From Oceaniferula marina (GTDB lineage Bacteria; Verrucomicrobiota; Verrucomicrobiia; Verrucomicrobiales; Akkermansiaceae): DNA of 64,000 nt. A model generated the notes under the pieces. That model saw only the letters and a list, made by a program, of their open reading frames with translations. It was not told the origin of the DNA and searched no databases. The stretch spans positions 1 through 64,000 of the forward strand of contig NZ_JACBAZ010000003.1 of assembly GCF_013391475.1 (NCBI RefSeq). Direction: 5' to 3'. Shown in pieces: positions 61,201-64,000 of the stretch (positions are counted from its first letter, which is position 1; each line of letters starts with the position of its first letter). Both the position numbers and the translations under genes were made by a program.

Positions 61201-62793
61201 ATCTTCTGGGTTTGCTAGAATCTCCGACACGGAGCGTGGAGTACGGGACGGAACAAAAGCTCCCGGCATCACGGTTTGATAGCGAAGCTCAACACCATCA
61301 ACACCTTCAGGATCAGTTACTTTAGCGGTAATAACCACAGATTCACTACTAATAGGAGCTTGAGGAGAGTGGTCAACCTGCCGAATATTGGGGGCTACAC
61401 TACTCGTAAACACTCTATTCTGCTGCCCAGGAGAAGGGCCTGTTTCTGCAGTCAATGGTTGAGCTGGACGAACAACTTCAATATCAAACCCAAGGTCACT
61501 ACTATCCAGCTGAGTATTAAAAACTTGGACTGTGATTGTATTGTTTCCTGCGACAAGAAACTCTGCGGCATTTTGAATCGTCACAGCTTCATAAGTACCT
61601 TCATTGAACTGGTTGGTGGCGAGCCCCCCGATCAAAGCATCTCCATCGAAACGCTTTCGCTCGACCTCAACGCCATTAATCCAAATAACCATTCCATCGT
61701 CTGAGGTGGAATTAATCCTAATAGTAGAAGGAATCTCACCTTCTGCGATAGCAAAAGTATTGCGAAGAAAAATACACCCATAATTATATCGCATCCCTGT
61801 GATCGTGGTATTTAAAGTGACCCCTGTGACATCACCGTAACCAATCGGCAATTGTTGGTTTGCAGCCCAAGAGCCATCCTCAACGAAATTAGGTTGTCGC
61901 CACTCTGATACCGGCATTGACGCCTCAGTATCGCCTGCACGCCAACTCCACCCAGTGGACTGAAACCCAAGTAATGTCGATTCACTAACTTCGGAGAACA
62001 ACGGAGAAGCTCGCCAAGAACTGCCCAGATCATTATCTAACAAATGATGAAGAAGCTCCATGGAGGAGCCTTCACCTGATGACGCCACAGGCCAGGGAAA
62101 ACCCACTTTATAGTCAACCTGATCAACAGTCTCCCCCAACCCGTTGAGCAACCTAACTCCTTCACCGTCACCGTTCAGATTGCCTGACCATGGCCCGTGC
62201 GCGATGACGCCAAACGCGGCCTGAATGGTCGCTGGGCTCTTCGCAAGAACTATGTAGGCCCCTGGCGCGAGTCTCGCGCCATTGGGGAACGTATAATCAA
62301 TTCCCTTATCGAATCGCCAGCCCGCGAGGTTAACCGAACTTACCCCCGAATTGTAGATTTCAATAAATTCGCCATTCAGCAGGTTGTCATCAGGATCATA
62401 ATGAATTTCGTTGATGACGATACTTGTCGAAGCCGTGATCACATTAAGCGTAAAGGATCTCTCAAACGATAAACCATCGCTGTCTGTGACACGGATACGG
62501 ATGGAAAAGTCGTTACCAACCTCTGATGAAAAATTAGCTTGGGCCAGTAATTCATCGCCGCTAATGCTAAACAACGAATTGTGAGTGGCCCCTGATCCTG
62601 GAACCAGTGCGTAATGATGGGTATCACCGCTGTCGGTATCTTCAGCCACTATTTTAGCAACAAATGAACCTGTTCTCGTCGTCGTCGGAATTTCAATAGA
62701 GCCTAACGAAATATTTGCCGGTGCCTCCGCCGCCGCGAGATGATGAGACGTCACCCCAACGATCAGTAATATAAACAGGATAGCTACTTTCAT
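58288..62793 (-). CDS. Cadherin-like / lamin-tail / CotH / lamin-tail giant surface protein
   Basis: 1501 residues: signal peptide (about 1-22), cadherin-type repeat (about 28-115), lamin-tail domain (about 117-235; IVINEIHYDPDDNLLNGEFIEIYN in part), a galactose-binding-like module (about 270-450; DDGMVIWINGVEVE), an Ig/FN3-like linker, a CotH kinase-type domain (about 630-1010; RVRLRGGNSRYG, KRHYKFKFNKGY, WQLPYDYDASW), a second lamin-tail domain (about 1205-1340) and a C-terminal beta domain with no PEP-CTERM. CotH kinases phosphorylate secreted proteins; lamin-tail/CotH combinations are frequent large exported proteins in Verrucomicrobiota, of unknown role. Monocistronic, operator 179 bp upstream. 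Confidence 0.75.
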   Translation of the reverse strand: MKVAILFILLIVGVTSHHLAAAEAPANISLGSIEIPTTTRTGSFVAKIVAEDTDSGDTHHYALVPGSGATHNSLFSISGDELLAQANFSSEVGNDFSIRIRVTDSDGLSFERSFTLNVITASTSIVINEIHYDPDDNLLNGEFIEIYNSGVSSVNLAGWRFDKGIDYTFPNGARLAPGAYIVLAKSPATIQAAFGVIAHGPWSGNLNGDGEGVRLLNGLGETVDQVDYKVGFPWPVASSGEGSSMELLHHLLDNDLGSSWRASPLFSEVSESTLLGFQSTGWSWRAGDTEASMPVSEWRQPNFVEDGSWAANQQLPIGYGDVTGVTLNTTITGMRYNYGCIFLRNTFAIAEGEIPSTIRINSTSDDGMVIWINGVEVERKRFDGDALIGGLATNQFNEGTYEAVTIQNAAEFLVAGNNTITVQVFNTQLDSSDLGFDIEVVRPAQPLTAETGPSPGQQNRVFTSSVAPNIRQVDHSPQAPISSESVVITAKVTDPEGVDGVELRYQTVMPGAFVPSRTPRSVSEILANPEDAPPLNDEFENPANWTHLVMVDNGTNGDAVAGDNVYTVSLPAQAHRTLVRYRIQITDSEGTSALVPYEDDASLNFAYFVYNGVPDYTASTASVHPDGAGHVWPKEAISRVPVYHWLIRPQDMQTLQAYEGSQQFTNNGTDAELAARRAYDWEGAMVYDGVVYDHVRVRLRGGNSRYGDFDGRFHQGKRHYKFKFNKGYYFAAHNNEGKPYKRKWSVLNVSRMYGTKGGNAWGLTEKMGERLYRTMGVPVQKTHWFQFRVVDDASEAPDQYGGDFWGIQIAQERYDVRFLESRDMTKGNLYKLSDFIFDADRQRRYQSSDMVSDGSEFDNIRFNLHGGQTANWLNEHVNYDQWYRYSAVGEAIRHYDIFPEPTGRHRLKNVVWYFDPVGNDPTRGQLWQLPYDYDASWGPSFNEGWDHANNGLYGHVQIDGQPYIDKSDMKIAHRNVLRSFRDLVWQPDQINNLLDHFEVFLSELSKADQDRWRNAPSSEGTANDDPLSEKVTSMKGFAFTGWNEGSGPGVGDGGRASFLDSISDALDAGKLPVTPSITYTGAAGFPTDALEFQSSAFSDPQGNGTFSAMEWRIGEIEDPLAPSWEAAKEFILENDLIWGSGELTSFNSLIDIPNGALKVGHTYRARVRHKDSSGRWGHWSLPVEFTAGLPLAYGTLKDNLMVSEFMYHPADASGPETAAGFSNSDFEYIELHNISETLSLDLMDVRFTKGVDFDFSSGSVTSLGPKEFVLVVKNTAAFTFRYGSEFPIAGEWDSDQRLSNGGEQIKLSFGSGTAIHDFIYSDNAPWPTSPDGDGSSLTLIRPETAPDHTLSSNWRASHATMGTPGFLETEGPFASWMATHHLINPLGDTYISDIPNIVSYALGLDIVVPASSSMTRAKIVEIDSDQYSAISFNRRIEATDASYQIEVSDNLEDWDIDPGDDSVTTLGAVINNGDGTEEVTIRLVQPMTEGNKFLRLRISVN

Positions 62794-62971
62794 GCGATGG
62801 TGGTGCGAGAATAAGCTGGTTTCAGCGACTACTAGCTCAAAACTAATTTGACGTCATAAGAATACGGCGGCCCCCCATCCCTAGAACATATTTGTGGAAT
62901 AGAGCTCATGAGGTGAAGTATTATCACACGCATGATTAATGAAACATGACGAAGATCAACAACCTAAAACC

Positions 62972-62982
62972 TTTACAGTAAA
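62972..62982 (-). promoter_or_regulatory. Operator upstream of the CotH/lamin-tail gene
   Basis: Sense TTTACTGTAAAG, perfect dyad, TTGATC 17 bp downstream, 179 bp before the ATG. Back-to-back with the next site. Confidence 0.7.
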
Positions 62983-63061
62983 TCTTGCAATCATCCATGC
63001 AAACATACCTTCCCTGTCTCAGGGATTAGCCAGATCACATGCTAAGAGGTCAAGGATGAAA

Positions 63062-63072
63062 TTTACTGTAAA
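63062..63072 (+). promoter_or_regulatory. Operator/promoter of the right-edge plus-strand gene
   Basis: Reads TTTACTGTAAAG on the plus strand, so orientation follows the direction of transcription even for this reversed gene. CATTAT lies 16 bp after TTTACT. 207 bp before the preferred ATG, 126 bp before the first in-frame ATG (63199). The remainder of 62794-63279 holds the two sites and nothing else I recognise. Confidence 0.7.
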
Positions 63073-63279
63073 GCTAGGCTTCTCATTATTGCTTTGCGCT
63101 TAATAACACCTCCTATAAAAAACATTTGAGAGATAAAATCTTTGGGGAAAATTCTCCCGCAACCCAAGAAAGCACACAAATAATCCAAAAGCTAAGCTAT
63201 GATAACAACCAACAAACCGGAGCTTGCACCACCCAGAACAATGCGCTCAACCACCTCACTCAAAAACCCAAGATCTAAC

Positions 63280-64000
63280 ATGAACGAAGGCAATCTATTT
63301 ATTAAATCAGCCGCAGTTTTGATGTGCTCAGTCACATTATTAGATAGTGCTCTATGTGAAGAAATGATCAACGTGCAGGCCAACACAAAAACCATTGCAT
63401 CTAAGCTTTCATCAATTAATGCTACAGAAGAAAATGGAATTATTGTTTTTGAGAATCAACATAACCAAGTTTTAGTGAATCTAAACAATGGGAAGTGGTC
63501 GGTAAAAAACAGGACCGATAACTCATGGTGCTTTAAAGATGCCGACTTTCGAGTTGATCAAACAGCCTATAACTGGCAGGAACCACAGATTAAAATAGAG
63601 TGGGGAGTTAAAGCCTATCATTCAAAATTTGGCGAAGGCAAAGAGCTCACAGTGACATACACTCCGGAGCAGGGATACGATCCGTGCAGAAAATTGATTC
63701 TGAGACTTTATCAGAAGCAATCTTTTATTGAAGTCGCATGGGGAATTAAGAACCGTTTTGAATATCCAGTTAAAGTTGCCAATATCGATCTCGTTTCAAG
63801 AGGTCAGTTGTTTGAAGGGCAAACGGTTGAAAAACCGATGGTGCTACGTAGTGGCTCTGGTGCCGAAATGAACAGAATAGAAAATAAGTGGGAAATCAAC
63901 GCTCTCAATGGTGCTATGCTAACATATTTGGATAGTGGCAAGCGAAGAACGATGGTAGTGGCGGGTCTTAAGTATAATGAATTTGGACGAAAGGTAGAAT
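63280..64000 (+). CDS. Second unusual clan GH-D glycosidase, partial (runs off the window)
   Basis: At least 240 residues, open to the last base. The start at 63280 gives a typical signal peptide (MNEGNLFIKSAAVLMCSV, then LLDSALC) of the same length as its paralogue; in-frame ATGs at 63199 and 63241 are possible but add a long polar extension. The visible part aligns with residues 1-240 of the 51723-54242 protein: YTPEQGYDPCRKLILRLYQK, AWGIKNRFEYPVKVANIDL, GQLFEGQTVEKPMVLRSGSG, NGAMLTYLDSGKRRTMVVAG, LKYNEFGRKVE. Only the N-terminal sandwich is visible; the catalytic barrel lies beyond the edge. Own operator upstream. Confidence 0.75.
   Translation, partial: MNEGNLFIKSAAVLMCSVTLLDSALCEEMINVQANTKTIASKLSSINATEENGIIVFENQHNQVLVNLNNGKWSVKNRTDNSWCFKDADFRVDQTAYNWQEPQIKIEWGVKAYHSKFGEGKELTVTYTPEQGYDPCRKLILRLYQKQSFIEVAWGIKNRFEYPVKVANIDLVSRGQLFEGQTVEKPMVLRSGSGAEMNRIENKWEINALNGAMLTYLDSGKRRTMVVAGLKYNEFGRKVE

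Noticed and set aside
33939-63072. Bacteroidota-type -33/-7 promoters (TTTG / TAnnTTTG)
   Set aside because: The shared elements fit a sigma70-like TTKACT-17-TANNAT layout better, and no TAnnTTTG is found at a constant position.
1-64000. CRISPR arrays, insertion sequences, prophage or rRNA genes
   Set aside because: No regularly spaced short repeats, no complete transposase, integrase or phage structural gene, and no rRNA-like stretch was seen on either strand.

Overview
The window looks like part of the chromosome of a marine-type Verrucomicrobiota bacterium (Rubritalea/Persicirhabdus/Haloferula-like). The evidence is PEP-CTERM proteins ending in a VPEPSS...LILRRRK tail, PVC-type ThuA / membrane-bound-dehydrogenase / HEAT / cytochrome c fusions, a Verru_Chthon-cassette-type pilin-like protein, many LacI/sulfatase/GH43 family members, and almost no Shine-Dalgarno sequences. 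This assignment is inference from gene content, not a database match. Nearly all genes are on the minus strand; the exceptions are the LacI-family regulator (29181-30215) and a truncated gene at the right edge (63280-64000).

Layout. 1-850: an apparent regulator remnant and a small K+ channel. 1053-10701: a six-gene set transcribed leftward (GH43-like, TIM-barrel epimerase, ThuA/dehydrogenase/cytochrome c fusion, sulfatase, sialate O-acetylesterase, GH43-like). 11135-19941: LamG-GH43-LamG protein, lipoprotein aldose 1-epimerase, giant pilin-like protein and a small secreted protein. 20011-29066: araB-araA-araD, an SSS sodium/sugar symporter and a second ThuA fusion, divergent from the LacI-family gene. 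30302-32824: a sialate-esterase/SGNH fusion. 33045-38210: five tandem single-gene PEP-CTERM cassettes. 38381-54242: GH43-GH43 fusion, TlpA-like protein, sialidase-like protein, two GH27, one GH36, one unusual clan GH-D enzyme and an orphan URO-D-like protein. 54418-62793: gluconolactonase-like propeller, dihaem PD40 protein and a 1501-aa CotH/lamin-tail protein. 63280 onward: a second copy of the unusual GH-D enzyme, running off the window.

How it fits together. Established family knowledge points to breakdown of an acetylated, sulfated polymer carrying L-arabinose and galactose. Secreted GH43, GH27, GH36, sulfatase and esterase act outside or in the periplasm, the SSS symporter imports sugar, and AraA/AraB/AraD feed L-arabinose to D-xylulose 5-phosphate. 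No SusC/SusD-type outer-membrane pair is present. The main new observation is a dyad motif, TTTACTGTAAAG read in the direction of transcription, found in 15 intergenic places from 10.8 to 63.1 kb. It sits upstream of almost every transcription unit, including the ara operon/LacI-gene divergent region and each of the five PEP-CTERM cassettes. It overlaps a plausible -35 box with a -10-like hexamer 17 bp downstream at most sites. I infer a large local regulon, probably controlled by the LacI-family protein encoded in the window, that couples polysaccharide breakdown, arabinose catabolism and display of surface proteins.
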